Both the position numbers and the translations under genes were made by a program. A model generated the notes under the pieces. That model had not been told where the DNA came from and ran no database searches. It saw only the letters and a list, made by a program, of their open reading frames with translations. A stretch of DNA of 64,000 bases from Amycolatopsis methanolica 239 (GTDB taxonomy: Bacteria > Actinomycetota > Actinomycetes > Mycobacteriales > Pseudonocardiaceae): assembly GCF_000739085.1 (NCBI RefSeq), contig NZ_CP009110.1:1922001-1986000 (forward strand), given 5' to 3'. Every line of letters begins with the position of its first letter. Position 1 is the first letter of the stretch. Positions 25,165-34,322 of the stretch are shown here, in pieces.

Positions 25165-25635
25165 TCAGCAGTCGGGGATCGTCTCGGTGCAGATCGGCTG
25201 CTCGCCGTTGCTCGCGGTCTGCAGCAGCCGGTAGAGCGTCTCGCGCTGGTCGGTGTCGAGCGCGCAGAACACCTCGTCCTCCACCGCCGCCAGCGCGAAC
25301 TCCGCCTTCGCCAGCGTCTTCGCCCCGGCCTCGGTCAGCGAGACCGTGTGCCGCCTGCGGTCCTCCGGCGAGCGCCGCCGCTCGACCAGCTGCTCGCGCT
25401 CCAGGTCGTTGAGCAGGCCGACGACGTTCGTCCCGTCCATCTCCAGCGTGCTCGCCAGCGTCTGCTGCGAGATCCCGTCCCGGTCCCGCACCAGGGTCAG
25501 GGCCAGCAGGTGCCGGGGCCGCAGGCCCAGCGGCTCCAGCACGGTTTCCGAGCGCAGCCGCAGCCGGCGCGCCAGGTGGTCGATCAACGCGCCGACCCGG
25601 TGCGCGGGCTGGTTCACAACCGGCAGGGAGGCCAC
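25165..25635 (-). CDS. MarR-family transcriptional regulator
   Basis: The 156-residue protein has a winged helix of the MarR kind: ISQQTLASTLEMDGTNVVGLLNDLEREQLVERRRSPEDRRRHTVSLTEAG, including the DxRxR wing. Two cysteines near the C-terminus (PICTETIPDC) could sense oxidants. It is divergent from an azoreductase gene, and a palindrome sits between them, so it most likely represses that gene and itself in response to quinones or other electrophiles. Confidence 0.88.
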   Translation of the reverse strand: MASLPVVNQPAHRVGALIDHLARRLRLRSETVLEPLGLRPRHLLALTLVRDRDGISQQTLASTLEMDGTNVVGLLNDLEREQLVERRRSPEDRRRHTVSLTEAGAKTLAKAEFALAAVEDEVFCALDTDQRETLYRLLQTASNGEQPICTETIPDC

Positions 25636-25682
25636 CTCGTCACTTTACCCAACCGAAGCGCCTATCGGTGTGCTATAGATAG

Positions 25683-25697
25683 TTCGTGTAACACAAA
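25683..25697. promoter_or_regulatory. candidate MarR operator
   Basis: TTCGTGTAACACAAA is an imperfect palindrome (6 of 7 pairs match) placed between the divergent MarR and azoreductase genes, next to a TATAGAT box at 25672-25678 that could serve as the -10 region. The size and AT-rich nature fit a MarR site. Confidence 0.5.
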
Positions 25698-25721
25698 TCA
25701 ATCTTGAAGGGCAAACCACCA

Positions 25722-26363
25722 ATGGCGCACCTACTGCACATCGACTCGAGTATCCGCGGCGAGGAGTCCGTCAGCCGCAGGCTGACCGCTCGTGCGGCGG
25801 CGGCCTGGCGGGCCGCGCACCCGGACGGCGCCGTCACCTACCGCGACCTCGCCCGGAACCCGGTTCCGCACCTCGGCGAGGCAGGCAACACGGCCCGGAC
25901 GGTCCCGCCGGCCCAGCACACCGAAGCCCAGGCCGCCGCCTGGGCGCGCATGCAGGAGCTGGTCGGCGAGATCAAGGCGGCCGACACGGTGCTGCTGGGC
26001 CTGCCGCTGTACAACTACGGACCGCCGAGCGAGGTGAAGGCGTGGGTGGACCACCTGATCGTTCCCGGCCTGGCGTTCGACCCGGAGAGCGCCCGGGGGC
26101 TGCTCGGCGATCGCGAGTTCATCGTGCTGGCCAGCCGTGGCGGCGGCTACGGCCCGGGCACGCCGCGCGAGGGCTGGGATCACGCCGAGCCGTGGCTGCC
26201 GCACGGGCTGTCCCTGACCGGTCTCGAACCACGGGTGATCACCGCCGAGCTGACCCTCGCGCCGCAGAACCCGGCCATGGCCGCACTGATCCCGCTGTTC
26301 GAGCAGAGCCTCGCCACCGCGGAGAAGGAGATCGACGCCCTGTGGGTGCCTGCCGCGGCCTGA
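25722..26363 (+). CDS. azoR: FMN-dependent NADH azoreductase/quinone reductase
   Basis: The 213-residue flavodoxin-fold protein starts MAHLLHIDSSIRGEESVSRRL, with the FMN phosphate loop SSIRGEES, and contains LGLPLYNYGPPSEVKAWVDHL and a SRGGGYGPGTPREGWDHAEPWL segment, as in AzoR. It transfers two electrons from NAD(P)H to quinones or azo dyes. ATG 25722 follows GAAGGG. A hairpin with its apex near 26390 (GACCCGGACCGCACTT / AAGTGCGGTCCGGGT) right after the stop can act as a terminator. Confidence 0.88.
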   Translation: MAHLLHIDSSIRGEESVSRRLTARAAAAWRAAHPDGAVTYRDLARNPVPHLGEAGNTARTVPPAQHTEAQAAAWARMQELVGEIKAADTVLLGLPLYNYGPPSEVKAWVDHLIVPGLAFDPESARGLLGDREFIVLASRGGGYGPGTPREGWDHAEPWLPHGLSLTGLEPRVITAELTLAPQNPAMAALIPLFEQSLATAEKEIDALWVPAAA

Positions 26364-26374
26364 TCGTGTGACCC

Positions 26375-26411
26375 GGACCGCACTTCCGGGAGAAAGTGCG
26401 GTCCGGGTGCA
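26375..26411 (+). terminator. hairpin behind azoreductase
   Basis: ACCCGGACCGCACTT (26371-26385) pairs with AAGTGCGGTCCGGGT (26394-26408), a perfect 15-bp stem with an eight-base loop. It lies shortly after the azoreductase stop. A U-run is absent, as is common for actinomycete terminators. Confidence 0.7.
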
Positions 26412-26443
26412 ACGGCCACCCGTGGTGCGAGCATCTGCTCTTC

Positions 26444-26929
26444 GTGCACTTCGACGATTTCGCCCGCGAGCAGCTGCCGGAGCTGGTGCGGTTCGCGGCG
26501 GTCCTGACCGGGGATCCGGACCTGGCCCAGGACCTCGTGCAGGAGGCGCTGGTGCGGGCCCACGAGAAGTGAGCCCGGGCCGCCGAGACCGACCGGCCCG
26601 ACCTGTGCCTGCGGAAGATGGTCGTCAACGGGCACCTGTCGTGGCGGCGCCGCTGGTACCAGCGCGCGGTGCGGACGGTGGCGGACCCGACGTGGTTCCG
26701 CGAGCCGCACCCCGCCGGCCGGATCGCCGACGGCGCGCAGCTGAAGAAGCCGCTGTCGGGGCTGAGCCGGTCGCAGCAGGCCGCCGTCGTGCTGCGGTTC
26801 TACGAGGACCGCGACGACGACGAGATCGCGTCGGTACTCGGCTGCGCGGTGGGCACCGTGCGCAGTCACATCTCCCGCGGCCTGTCCGTGCTGCGGGTCC
26901 GCATGGGCGCCGAGATGGAGGTGGCCTGA
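26444..26929 (+). pseudogene. ECF sigma factor (SigE-like subfamily) with an internal stop
   Basis: The frame from GTG 26444 encodes FDDFAREQLPELVRFAAVLTGDPDLAQDLVQEALVRAHEK (region 2), then a TGA at 26570-26572 where relatives have Trp (HEKW), then continues in frame through RPDLCLRKMVVNGHLSWRRRW and a full region 4: GLSRSQQAAVVLRFYEDRDDDEIASVLGCAVGTVRSHISRGL. All other parts look intact, so the gene is disabled by one nonsense change. It resembles the ECF group common in Streptomyces and Amycolatopsis. Confidence 0.82.
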
Positions 26930-26931
26930 CC

Positions 26932-27751
26932 ATGTCCGAGATGCGGAATCTGCGGGAAGCGCTGAAGGCCCGGGAGGCGCTCGCCCCCGATCCGGACGCG
27001 GTGCTCGCCGGGGCACACGGCCGGATCCGGCGCAGGCGCGCCCAGCGACGGATCGCCGGGGTCGCGCCGGGATGACCGTGCTGCGCCCGTCGGACGAGCC
27101 GGAGTCGATCGAAGCCGCCGCAGGGCGGCCGACCTCCCGGTGCCCGCGCCCGCGTTGCCGTTCACGGTCGGCGACCTGCCTTCCGGGTTCGAGCTGAGCA
27201 CCTGGACCATCTCCGGCAGGTTCGCGAGCGGCCGGTACAACGGCTCGTCCGGCAACTACCTGGAGATCCGCGTCAGCGACTTCCCGGACCGCGAGGTCGG
27301 GGAGTCGGGCATCGTGACGGACCTGGCCGGCGGGGGAGCGCAGGCGAAGGTCCGCATCGCGCCGGACCGGGTGGTCTCGCTGCTGGCCAAGGCCTGGCAG
27401 CTCCCGGACGGCAAGATGCTGCAGATCGCGCGGTCGGTCCGCCTCGTGCCGACGCCCGTGCACTCGATGCTGCACAGCCTGCGCGTGCCTGCGGACCTGA
27501 CGGTTCGGCAACGGAGCGGCGAGGCGGAGTACGAGTACCTGACGCTGTGCCCGCCCGAGGTGCAGACGCAGTCGCCGGCCCGGCCGGATGGGCGGTGCTA
27601 CAGCGGCTCCGTCAGCGGCCCCGTGCCCGCCACCACGACCAGGGCCACGACGTCGACGAGCGCGCCTGCGCCGCTGATCACGGTCAAGACCGTGCGCCGC
27701 ATCCTCGACGGCGGGACGATTCTGATGGTCGACACCGAGGAGGGCCCGCCG
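26932..27751 (+). pseudogene. degraded companion gene of the sigma factor
   Basis: An ATG two bases after the sigma factor opens MSEMRNLREALKAREALAPDPDAVLAGAHGRIRRRRAQRR, the cytoplasmic start expected of membrane-anchored partners of SigE-like factors, but it stops at 27073. A second frame from about 27140 holds an extracellular-like domain (FTVGDLPSGFELSTWTISGRF ... GGTILMVDTEEGPP). The membrane helix between the parts is missing and the end runs into the convergent LysR gene. The gene is broken by at least one deletion or frameshift. Confidence 0.6.
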
Positions 27752-28687
27752 TCAGCTCCAGATGGTCACGTAGACCGGTGGCCGGAAGCGGGACGGCGGC
27801 ACCCCGGCGCCGGGTGCGCGCATCACCTGCATCGCCGCCGGGGTGCCCAGGAAATGCCGCAGCGAGCTCGCCGCGGTGGAACACCGGTTGTGCGGCAACG
27901 TGGTCAGGTGCCAGTATTCCGTCCGCGGGGTGACCGGCGTCGGCAGCACGACCAGTTCGTGCCTGCGCCGCTGCGGCGCCACCAGGTGCTCGAAGGCGAG
28001 CGACACCCCGCTGCCGTTGGCCGCCGCCGACCACGCCGCGGTCTGGTTCGGGAAGACGCGGATGGCGGATTCCGGAACGGCCATGCGGCGCAACAGTTGT
28101 GCCGTTCCGCTGCCCGGGTCCGCCCCCGACGGGTCCACCAGCCACGGCCACTGCGCGGGCCCGCCGCGGGGCCGGAATCCAGGCGCCGCAACGGCGACGA
28201 TGTTGCACCGGAACACCGGCTCGCTCGCCACATCGCCCTCCAGGCGCGGCCCGAGCGCGGCGTCGGCAAGCCGGTTCGTGACCAGCACCGGCATTTCCGC
28301 CACCTGAGCCAGCCCCGCCGAGGCGTCCACCGATTGGCCCGTCCGGCGCATGAACGCCTCGAGCAACGGATCCGCGACGAACTCCGCGATCGTGCTCGTG
28401 ACTACGACGTGCATCCGTTCGGCCACGCCGTTGGCCTCCCGGACGGCCGCATCGGCATCCGCCCCGAGGGCTACCATCTGTGAGGCGATCGGCAGCAGGC
28501 GGCTGCCGCCCGGCGTCAGCGTCATACCGTTGGCGGTGCGGACGATCAGCTTGTCCCCGTGGTGCTGCCGCAGCGCGGCCAGCGCCTGCGACACCGCGGG
28601 TTCGCTGACGCCGAGGGTCCGGGCCGCGTCGGTCACCGAGCCGAGCCGGGCCACGAGGACGAAGGCACTCAGCTGACCGAGGGTCAT
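27752..28687 (-). CDS. LysR-family transcriptional regulator
   Basis: The 311-residue protein has an N-terminal winged helix (LGQLSAFVLVARLGSVTDAARTLGVSEPAVSQALAAL) and a LysR ligand-binding domain (residues about 90-290). It is divergent from coxM, 115 bases apart, and is therefore the likely activator of the CO dehydrogenase operon. LysR-type regulators next to form I cox operons are known from other bacteria. The effector cannot be predicted. Confidence 0.85.
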   Translation of the reverse strand: MTLGQLSAFVLVARLGSVTDAARTLGVSEPAVSQALAALRQHHGDKLIVRTANGMTLTPGGSRLLPIASQMVALGADADAAVREANGVAERMHVVVTSTIAEFVADPLLEAFMRRTGQSVDASAGLAQVAEMPVLVTNRLADAALGPRLEGDVASEPVFRCNIVAVAAPGFRPRGGPAQWPWLVDPSGADPGSGTAQLLRRMAVPESAIRVFPNQTAAWSAAANGSGVSLAFEHLVAPQRRRHELVVLPTPVTPRTEYWHLTTLPHNRCSTAASSLRHFLGTPAAMQVMRAPGAGVPPSRFRPPVYVTIWS

Positions 28688-28802
28688 CTCACACCGGTCC
28701 GAATCACTTGAACAGTCTACATAAGTGATCCCTTATTCGGCCATTGTCGGTTACTCCCACCGGGTGCACCCTGTGCCGAAAATCCATGCCCGGGGAGGGC
28801 GC

Positions 28803-29684
28803 ATGCAAGTACCTGCGCAGTTCCAGTACGAGCGGGCCACGAGCGTGGCGCACGCGTTGAGTCTGCTGACGAAGTTCGGACCGGAGAGCCGGATCGTGGC
28901 AGGCGGGCACAGTCTCATCCCGATGATGAAGCTGCGCCTGGCCCAGCCGGAGGCGCTCATCGACATCAACGGCCTGTCCGAGTTGGCCCGGATCAGCGTC
29001 GAGGACGGCACCTTGTACGTCGGGGCCATGGTGCGCCACGCCGATCTGCTGTCCTCGGCGGTCGTGGGGGAGCACTTCCCGATCTTCCACGACGCCGAGC
29101 GGCTGATCGCCGATCCCGTGGTGCGCAACCGCGGAACGGTCGGCGGTTCGCTGTGCCAGGCCGATCCGTCGGAGGACCTGTCGGCCGCGTTCGCCGCGGT
29201 GCGCGGCGAGGCGGTGATCGAGGGAACCGGCGGGCGCCGGGTCGTGCTGGTCCGCGAGTTCTTCACCGGTCCTTACCAGACCGTGGTGGGGGAAAACGAA
29301 ATGCTAGTGCAGCTGCGCGTGCCGATCTCCTCGTCCGCGTCGGCCTACGAGAAGGTCGAGCGCAGGGCGGGGGACTGGGCGGTCGCCGCGGTCGGCGCGG
29401 AGTTGCGGATCGAAGGCACGCAACTGGTTTCGGTCGGCATCGGACTCACCGCGCTGGGTGCGCCGAACTTCCACGCGCCGGAGGCCGAGGAGTACCTGCT
29501 CGGCGGGCCCGCCGTGGACGAGCGCTTCGCGGAGGCCGGCCGGATCGCCGCGCGGCACTGCGAACCGGTTGCGGACCAGCGCGGTCCCGTCGACTACAAG
29601 CGTCACCTCGCGGAGGTCCTCACCGTCCGCGCGCTGCGCCGGGCCCGCACCCGTTGGCACGGCAACCACCCCCAGGAGGCCTGA
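28803..29684 (+). CDS. coxM: aerobic CO dehydrogenase medium subunit (FAD)
   Basis: The 293-residue protein has the two FAD-binding motifs of the family, AGGHSLIPMMKLRLAQP (residues about 32-48) and TVGGSLCQADPSED (about 111-124), and the C-terminal CO_deh_flav_C domain. It relays electrons from the CoxS FeS clusters to the respiratory chain. ATG 28803 is followed by VPAQFQYERATS, the family start. It opens an M-S-L operon, the order typical of form I enzymes. Confidence 0.93.
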   Translation: MQVPAQFQYERATSVAHALSLLTKFGPESRIVAGGHSLIPMMKLRLAQPEALIDINGLSELARISVEDGTLYVGAMVRHADLLSSAVVGEHFPIFHDAERLIADPVVRNRGTVGGSLCQADPSEDLSAAFAAVRGEAVIEGTGGRRVVLVREFFTGPYQTVVGENEMLVQLRVPISSSASAYEKVERRAGDWAVAAVGAELRIEGTQLVSVGIGLTALGAPNFHAPEAEEYLLGGPAVDERFAEAGRIAARHCEPVADQRGPVDYKRHLAEVLTVRALRRARTRWHGNHPQEA

Positions 29685-29688
29685 ACAC

Positions 29689-30204
29689 ATGGAGATCACG
29701 GTTACCGTCAACGGGCAGCAGCACACGCGGAACGTCGAACCCCGCCTGCTGCTCGTGCACTTCCTGCGCGACGAGCTGGGCCTGACCGGCACGCACTGGG
29801 GTTGCGACACCTCCAACTGCGGCGCGTGCGTGGTGTGGCTGGACGAGGCGCCGGTCAAGTCCTGCACGGTTCTCGCGGTGATGGCCGACGGCCGCCGCGT
29901 CCGCACCGTCGAGGGGCTCGGCGATTCCACCGGGCTGGACCCGGTGCAGCAGGGCTTCACCGAATGCCACGGCCTGCAGTGCGGGTTCTGCACGCCGGGC
30001 ATGATGCTGACCGCGCGCTGGCTGCTCGACCACCACCCGGATCCGTCCGAAGAGGACATCCGCGAGGCGATCTCCGGCCAGCTGTGCCGGTGCACCGGCT
30101 ACGAGAACATCGTCAAGTCCATCCAGTGGGCCGCCGAGCACGACACCGCCGCCGCGGCGGTCCCCGAGGAGAGCACCGTGGACAGTGCGGAGGTGTCCGC
30201 ATGA
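29689..30204 (+). CDS. coxS: aerobic CO dehydrogenase small subunit (2Fe-2S)
   Basis: The 171-residue protein binds two 2Fe-2S clusters: the plant-type motif in CDTSNCGACVVWLDEAPVKSC (Cys near 39, 44, 47, 59) and the second in CGFCTPGM with CRCTGY. An AGGAGG lies upstream of the ATG. It overlaps coxL by four bases (ATGA). The C-terminal 20 residues beyond the core are acidic and poorly conserved. Confidence 0.94.
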   Translation: MEITVTVNGQQHTRNVEPRLLLVHFLRDELGLTGTHWGCDTSNCGACVVWLDEAPVKSCTVLAVMADGRRVRTVEGLGDSTGLDPVQQGFTECHGLQCGFCTPGMMLTARWLLDHHPDPSEEDIREAISGQLCRCTGYENIVKSIQWAAEHDTAAAAVPEESTVDSAEVSA

Positions 30205-32582
30205 CCACCACCGAGAACCACACCCCGATGGGGTTCGGGCGCATGCACCGCAAGGAGGACGCCCGGTTCATCCGCGGTCACGGGCAGTACGTCGACGACG
30301 TGAACCTGCCCGGGATGCTGCACGGCGCGGTGCTGCGCAGCCCGCATGCCCATGCGCGCATCGTGTCCATCGACACGAGCGCGGCCGAGGCGCACCCGAA
30401 GGTGAAGGCCGTCATCACCGGCCAGACCCTGGAGGGACTGAACCTCGCCTGGATGCCCACGCTCTCGCACGACGTGCAGGCCGTGCTGGCCACCGACAAG
30501 GTCCGGTTCCAGGGGCAGGAGGTCGCCTTCGTCGTCGCCGACGACCGCTACGCCGCCCGCGACGCGCTGGAGGTGATCGACGTCGAGTACGAGGCGCTGC
30601 CACCCGTCGTCGACGCCCGCCGCGCGCTGGAGCCGGACGCGCCGGTCATCCGCACCGACATCGACGGCAAGCGGGACAACCACATCTTCGACTGGGAAGC
30701 AGGGGACGCCGCGCGTACCGACGAGGTGTTCGCCAGCGCCGACGTGGTGTCCGCGCAGGACATGCTGTACCCGCGGGTGCACCCGGCGCCGATGGAGACC
30801 TGCGGCGCGGTGGCCCACATGGACCCCATCACGGGGAAGCTCACCGTGTGGACGACCACGCAGGCGCCGCACGCGCACCGCACCCTGTACGCGCTGGTGG
30901 CCGGGCTGCCCGAGCACAAGATCCGGGTCATCTCGCCGGACATCGGCGGCGGGTTCGGCAACAAGGTCGGCATCTACCCGGGTTACGTGTGCGCGGTGGT
31001 CGGCTCGATCGTCACCGGCAAGCCGGTGAAGTGGATGGAGGACCGCTCCGAGAACCTGATGAGCACGTCCTTCGCCCGCGACTACCACATGCACGGCGAG
31101 ATCGCGGCCACCAGGGACGGGAAGATCCTCGGGGTGCGCGTCAACGTGCTCGCCGACCACGGCGCGTTCAACGGCACCGCGCAGCCGACGAAGTTCCCCG
31201 CCGGGTTCTTCAGCGTCTTCACCGGTTCCTACGACATCGAGGCGGCGCACTGCGCGGTCACTGGCGTCTACACGAACAAGGCCCCCGGCGGTGTCGCCTA
31301 CGCGTGTTCGTTCCGCATCACCGAAGCGGTCTATCTGGTCGAGCGGCTGGTCGACGTGCTGGCTTACGACCTCGGGATGGACCCGGCCGAGCTGCGGAAG
31401 CGCAACCTGCTCAGGCCGGAGCAGTTCCCGTACGTCAGCAAGACCGGTTGGGAGTACGACTCCGGCGACTACCCGCGCGCGCTGAGCCAGGCGATGGACA
31501 TCGCCGGCTATGCGGAGCTGCGGGAGGAACAGAAGCGGCGCGCGGTGAGCGGGGACGGGCCGCTGATGGGCATCGGCATCAGCTTCTTCACCGAGGCGGT
31601 CGGTGCGGGGCCGCGCAAGCACATGGACATCCTCGGGCTGGGCATGGCCGACGGCGCTGAGTTGCGTGTACACCCGACCGGCAAAGCCGTGCTGCGGTTG
31701 TCCTGCCAAAGCCAGGGACAGGGGCACGAGACCACGTTCGCGCAGATCGTGGCCGAGGAATTGGGCATCTCGCCGGACGACATCGAGGTCGTGCACGGCG
31801 ACACCGACCAGACGCCGTTCGGCCTCGGCACCTACGGGTCCCGGTCGACGCCGGTGTCCGGCGGGGCGACCGCGGTGGTGGCGCGGCGGGTCCGCGAGCG
31901 GGCCAAGATCGTCGCTTCGGCCATGCTGGAGGTGAGCCCGGATGACCTGGAGTGGGAGAAGGGTCGCTGGTTCGTCCAGGGCGACCCGGACTCCGGCAAG
32001 ACCATCCAGGAGATCGCGCTGGCCGCGCACTCCGACCTGGAACTGCCCGACGGCGTCGAGGGGCACCTGGACGCGACGTGCGTCTACAACCCGCCGAACC
32101 TCACCTACCCGTTCGGCGCCTACATCTGCGTCGTTGACGTCGATCCTGAGACCGGGCAGGTGAAGGTGCGCCGGTTCGTCGCGGTCGACGACTGCGGCGT
32201 CCGGATCAACCCGACGATCGTCGAGGGCCAGGTGCACGGCGGGCTGGCCGAGGGCATCGGAATGGCGCTGATGCAGGTGATGGCGTTCGACGAGGACGGC
32301 AACCACCTCGGCGGGTCGTTCATGGACTACCTGATCCCGACGTCCATGGAGTGCCCGTCGTGGGAGCTGGGCGAGACGGTGACCCCGTCGCCGCACCACC
32401 CCATCGGCGCCAAGGGCGTCGGCGAGTCCGCGACCGTCGGCTCGCCCGCGGCCGTGGTCAACGCGGTGGTCGACGCGCTCAAACCGTACGGGGTGCGGCA
32501 CGCGGACATGCCGCTGACCCCAGCGGCCGTGTGGCGCGCCCTGCAGAACCGTCCACTCCGGACAGATTTGGCGATCACGTGA
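30201..32582 (+). CDS. coxL: aerobic CO dehydrogenase large subunit, form I
   Basis: The 793-residue molybdenum hydroxylase subunit has the active-site loop AYACSFR (near residue 370), the form I signature AYxCSFR in which the Cys carries the Cu-S-Mo bridge; the related form II proteins have AYRGAGR. Further hallmarks are GGGFGNKVGIY, QGQGHETTFAQI and the catalytic Glu in GAKGVGESATVGSP. It oxidises CO to CO2. The signature predicts a genuine CO oxidiser. Confidence 0.95.
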   Translation: MTTTENHTPMGFGRMHRKEDARFIRGHGQYVDDVNLPGMLHGAVLRSPHAHARIVSIDTSAAEAHPKVKAVITGQTLEGLNLAWMPTLSHDVQAVLATDKVRFQGQEVAFVVADDRYAARDALEVIDVEYEALPPVVDARRALEPDAPVIRTDIDGKRDNHIFDWEAGDAARTDEVFASADVVSAQDMLYPRVHPAPMETCGAVAHMDPITGKLTVWTTTQAPHAHRTLYALVAGLPEHKIRVISPDIGGGFGNKVGIYPGYVCAVVGSIVTGKPVKWMEDRSENLMSTSFARDYHMHGEIAATRDGKILGVRVNVLADHGAFNGTAQPTKFPAGFFSVFTGSYDIEAAHCAVTGVYTNKAPGGVAYACSFRITEAVYLVERLVDVLAYDLGMDPAELRKRNLLRPEQFPYVSKTGWEYDSGDYPRALSQAMDIAGYAELREEQKRRAVSGDGPLMGIGISFFTEAVGAGPRKHMDILGLGMADGAELRVHPTGKAVLRLSCQSQGQGHETTFAQIVAEELGISPDDIEVVHGDTDQTPFGLGTYGSRSTPVSGGATAVVARRVRERAKIVASAMLEVSPDDLEWEKGRWFVQGDPDSGKTIQEIALAAHSDLELPDGVEGHLDATCVYNPPNLTYPFGAYICVVDVDPETGQVKVRRFVAVDDCGVRINPTIVEGQVHGGLAEGIGMALMQVMAFDEDGNHLGGSFMDYLIPTSMECPSWELGETVTPSPHHPIGAKGVGESATVGSPAAVVNAVVDALKPYGVRHADMPLTPAAVWRALQNRPLRTDLAIT

Positions 32583-33463
32583 TGAACGGGCAGGAGTTGC
32601 GCGCGCACGCGGAGTCCCTGCGGGCGGGTCGGACGCCGTTCGTGCTGGCGACGGTGGTGCGGGCGCAACGCCCCACCAGCGCGAAACCCGGCGACTGCGC
32701 GCTGGTGCTCGCCGATGGGACCATCGAGGGTTTCGTCGGCGGGTCCTGCGCCGAGTCGACCGTGCGGCAGCAGGGGATCCGGCTGCTGCTGACCGGCGAG
32801 TCGGCGCTGCTGCGGATCCAGCCCGGCGCGGGCGAGCAGGTCGAGGAGGGGGTGGTGACGGTCGGGAATCCGTGCCTGTCCGGCGGGGAGCTGGAGATCT
32901 TCCTGGACGCGCAGATGCCGCCGCTGCTGGTCGTAATCCACGGCGACGGGCCGATCGCGCTGGCGCTGGCGTCGGTCGGCCGCGTACTCGGCTACGAGAC
33001 GCGGGTGGGCGCCGAGCTGTCCGACGACACGTTCGCGGTGATCGTGGCGTCGCACGGCCGGGACGAGGAACGCGTGCTGGAGGCGGCGGTGCGGGCGGAC
33101 GTGGCCTACATCGGGCTGATCGCCAGCGAAAAGCGCGGCGCGGCGGTGCTGGAGCGGCTGGGGCTGTCCGAGCCCGGCCGCATCCACACCCCGGCCGGTC
33201 TGCCGATCGGGGCGCGGACGCCGGCCGAGGTGGCGGTGTCGGTGTTCGCGGAGCTGATCGCGACCCGCCCGCGCCCGCCGCGGCACCCGGCGGTGGACGT
33301 CGAGGTGGCCGCCGAGGCGGTCGACCCGGTGTGCGGCATGAGCGTCGCGATCACCCCGGACGCGGTGCAGCTGCCCTACGGCGAGCGGAAGTACTACTTC
33401 TGCGGGACCGGGTGCCGCCACGCGTTCGCCGACGAGCCGGGCAGGTACACCGGTGACGCCTGA
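32582..33463 (+). CDS. XdhC/CoxF-like maturation factor with a C-terminal YHS domain
   Basis: The 293-residue protein starts with an XdhC_CoxI domain (ATVVRAQRPTSAKPGDCALVLADGTIEGFVGGSC) and a Rossmann-like XdhC_C part (IASEKRGAAVLERLG). Residues from about 245 form a YHS domain: DPVCGMSV ... YYFCGTGCRHAFADEPGRY, which can bind metal, possibly copper. XdhC proteins insert the sulfurated Mo cofactor; the YHS part suggests a role in building the Cu-Mo site. Its ATG overlaps the coxL stop by one base. Confidence 0.88.
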   Translation: MNGQELRAHAESLRAGRTPFVLATVVRAQRPTSAKPGDCALVLADGTIEGFVGGSCAESTVRQQGIRLLLTGESALLRIQPGAGEQVEEGVVTVGNPCLSGGELEIFLDAQMPPLLVVIHGDGPIALALASVGRVLGYETRVGAELSDDTFAVIVASHGRDEERVLEAAVRADVAYIGLIASEKRGAAVLERLGLSEPGRIHTPAGLPIGARTPAEVAVSVFAELIATRPRPPRHPAVDVEVAAEAVDPVCGMSVAITPDAVQLPYGERKYYFCGTGCRHAFADEPGRYTGDA

Positions 33464-34322
33464 GACGGTCGGCGATCTCGCCGATCGCCTTGGCGCCGCC
33501 GGGTACCTCACCGACGACGCACTGGCCACCGCCCTGTTCCTCGCGGTCCGGATGCGGCAGCCGATCCTGCTCGAAGGTGAGCCCGGCGTCGGCAAGACCC
33601 AGGCGGCCAAGTCGCTGGCGGCCGCCATGGACACGCCGTTGATCCGGTTGCAGTGCTACGAGGGACTGTCCTCTTCGGATGCGCTGTACGAGTGGAACTA
33701 CCCGCGTCAGCTGCTCGGGATCCGGCTGGCCGAGTCGCGGGGCGAGTCGCTCGCGGAGGCGGACCTCTTCGCCGACGACTACCTGCTGGCGCGACCGCTG
33801 CTGGCGGCGATCACGCACCCCGGACCGCGCCCGGCGGTGCTGCTGATCGACGAGGTCGACCGCGCCGACGACGAGTTCGAGGCGTTCCTGCTCGAACTGC
33901 TGGCCGAGTCGGCGGTGACGATCCCGGAGCTGGGGACGCGGCGCGCGGTGGTGCCGCCGGTGGTCGTGCTGACCTCCAACCGGACCCGCGAACTGCACGA
34001 CGCCCTCAAGCGGCGGTGCCTGTACCACTGGATCGCGCACCCGGAGGTGGCGCAGGTGGCGGCCATCATCCGGTTGCGGGTGCCGGGCGTGGCGGACTGG
34101 CTCGCTGACCGTGTGGCGCGGGCGGTGGGCCGGATGCGCGGGTTCGGGCTCTACAAGCCGCCCGGGGTCGCGGAGGCGATCTCGTGGGCCGCGGCGCTGC
34201 AGGTGCTCGGTGTGGCGCCGGTGGACGGCCAGGCGGTGGAGCGGACGCTCAGCGCGGTGCTCAAGTACGAAGAGGACCGCGCGGTGGCGGTGGAGCGGCT
34301 GGCGGAGGTGGTCGGTGAGTGA
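33453..34322 (+). CDS. coxD: MoxR-family AAA+ ATPase (CoxD)
   Basis: The 289-residue ATPase has Walker A LLEGEPGVGKTQAAK, Walker B AVLLIDEVDRADDEFEAFLLELL, sensor 1 PVVVLTSNRTREL and the sensor 2 region. CoxD-type MoxR proteins act as chaperones in assembling the Cu-S-Mo site of CO dehydrogenase. The GTG start overlaps the previous gene by 11 bases. The 3' end (from about 34255) is copied in decayed form in the following gap. Confidence 0.9.
   Translation: MTPETVGDLADRLGAAGYLTDDALATALFLAVRMRQPILLEGEPGVGKTQAAKSLAAAMDTPLIRLQCYEGLSSSDALYEWNYPRQLLGIRLAESRGESLAEADLFADDYLLARPLLAAITHPGPRPAVLLIDEVDRADDEFEAFLLELLAESAVTIPELGTRRAVVPPVVVLTSNRTRELHDALKRRCLYHWIAHPEVAQVAAIIRLRVPGVADWLADRVARAVGRMRGFGLYKPPGVAEAISWAAALQVLGVAPVDGQAVERTLSAVLKYEEDRAVAVERLAEVVGE

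Noticed and set aside
30099..32501. An 800-codon minus-strand frame opposite coxL
   Set aside because: Low-complexity Arg/His/Val composition; the plus strand encodes an unmistakable CoxL.
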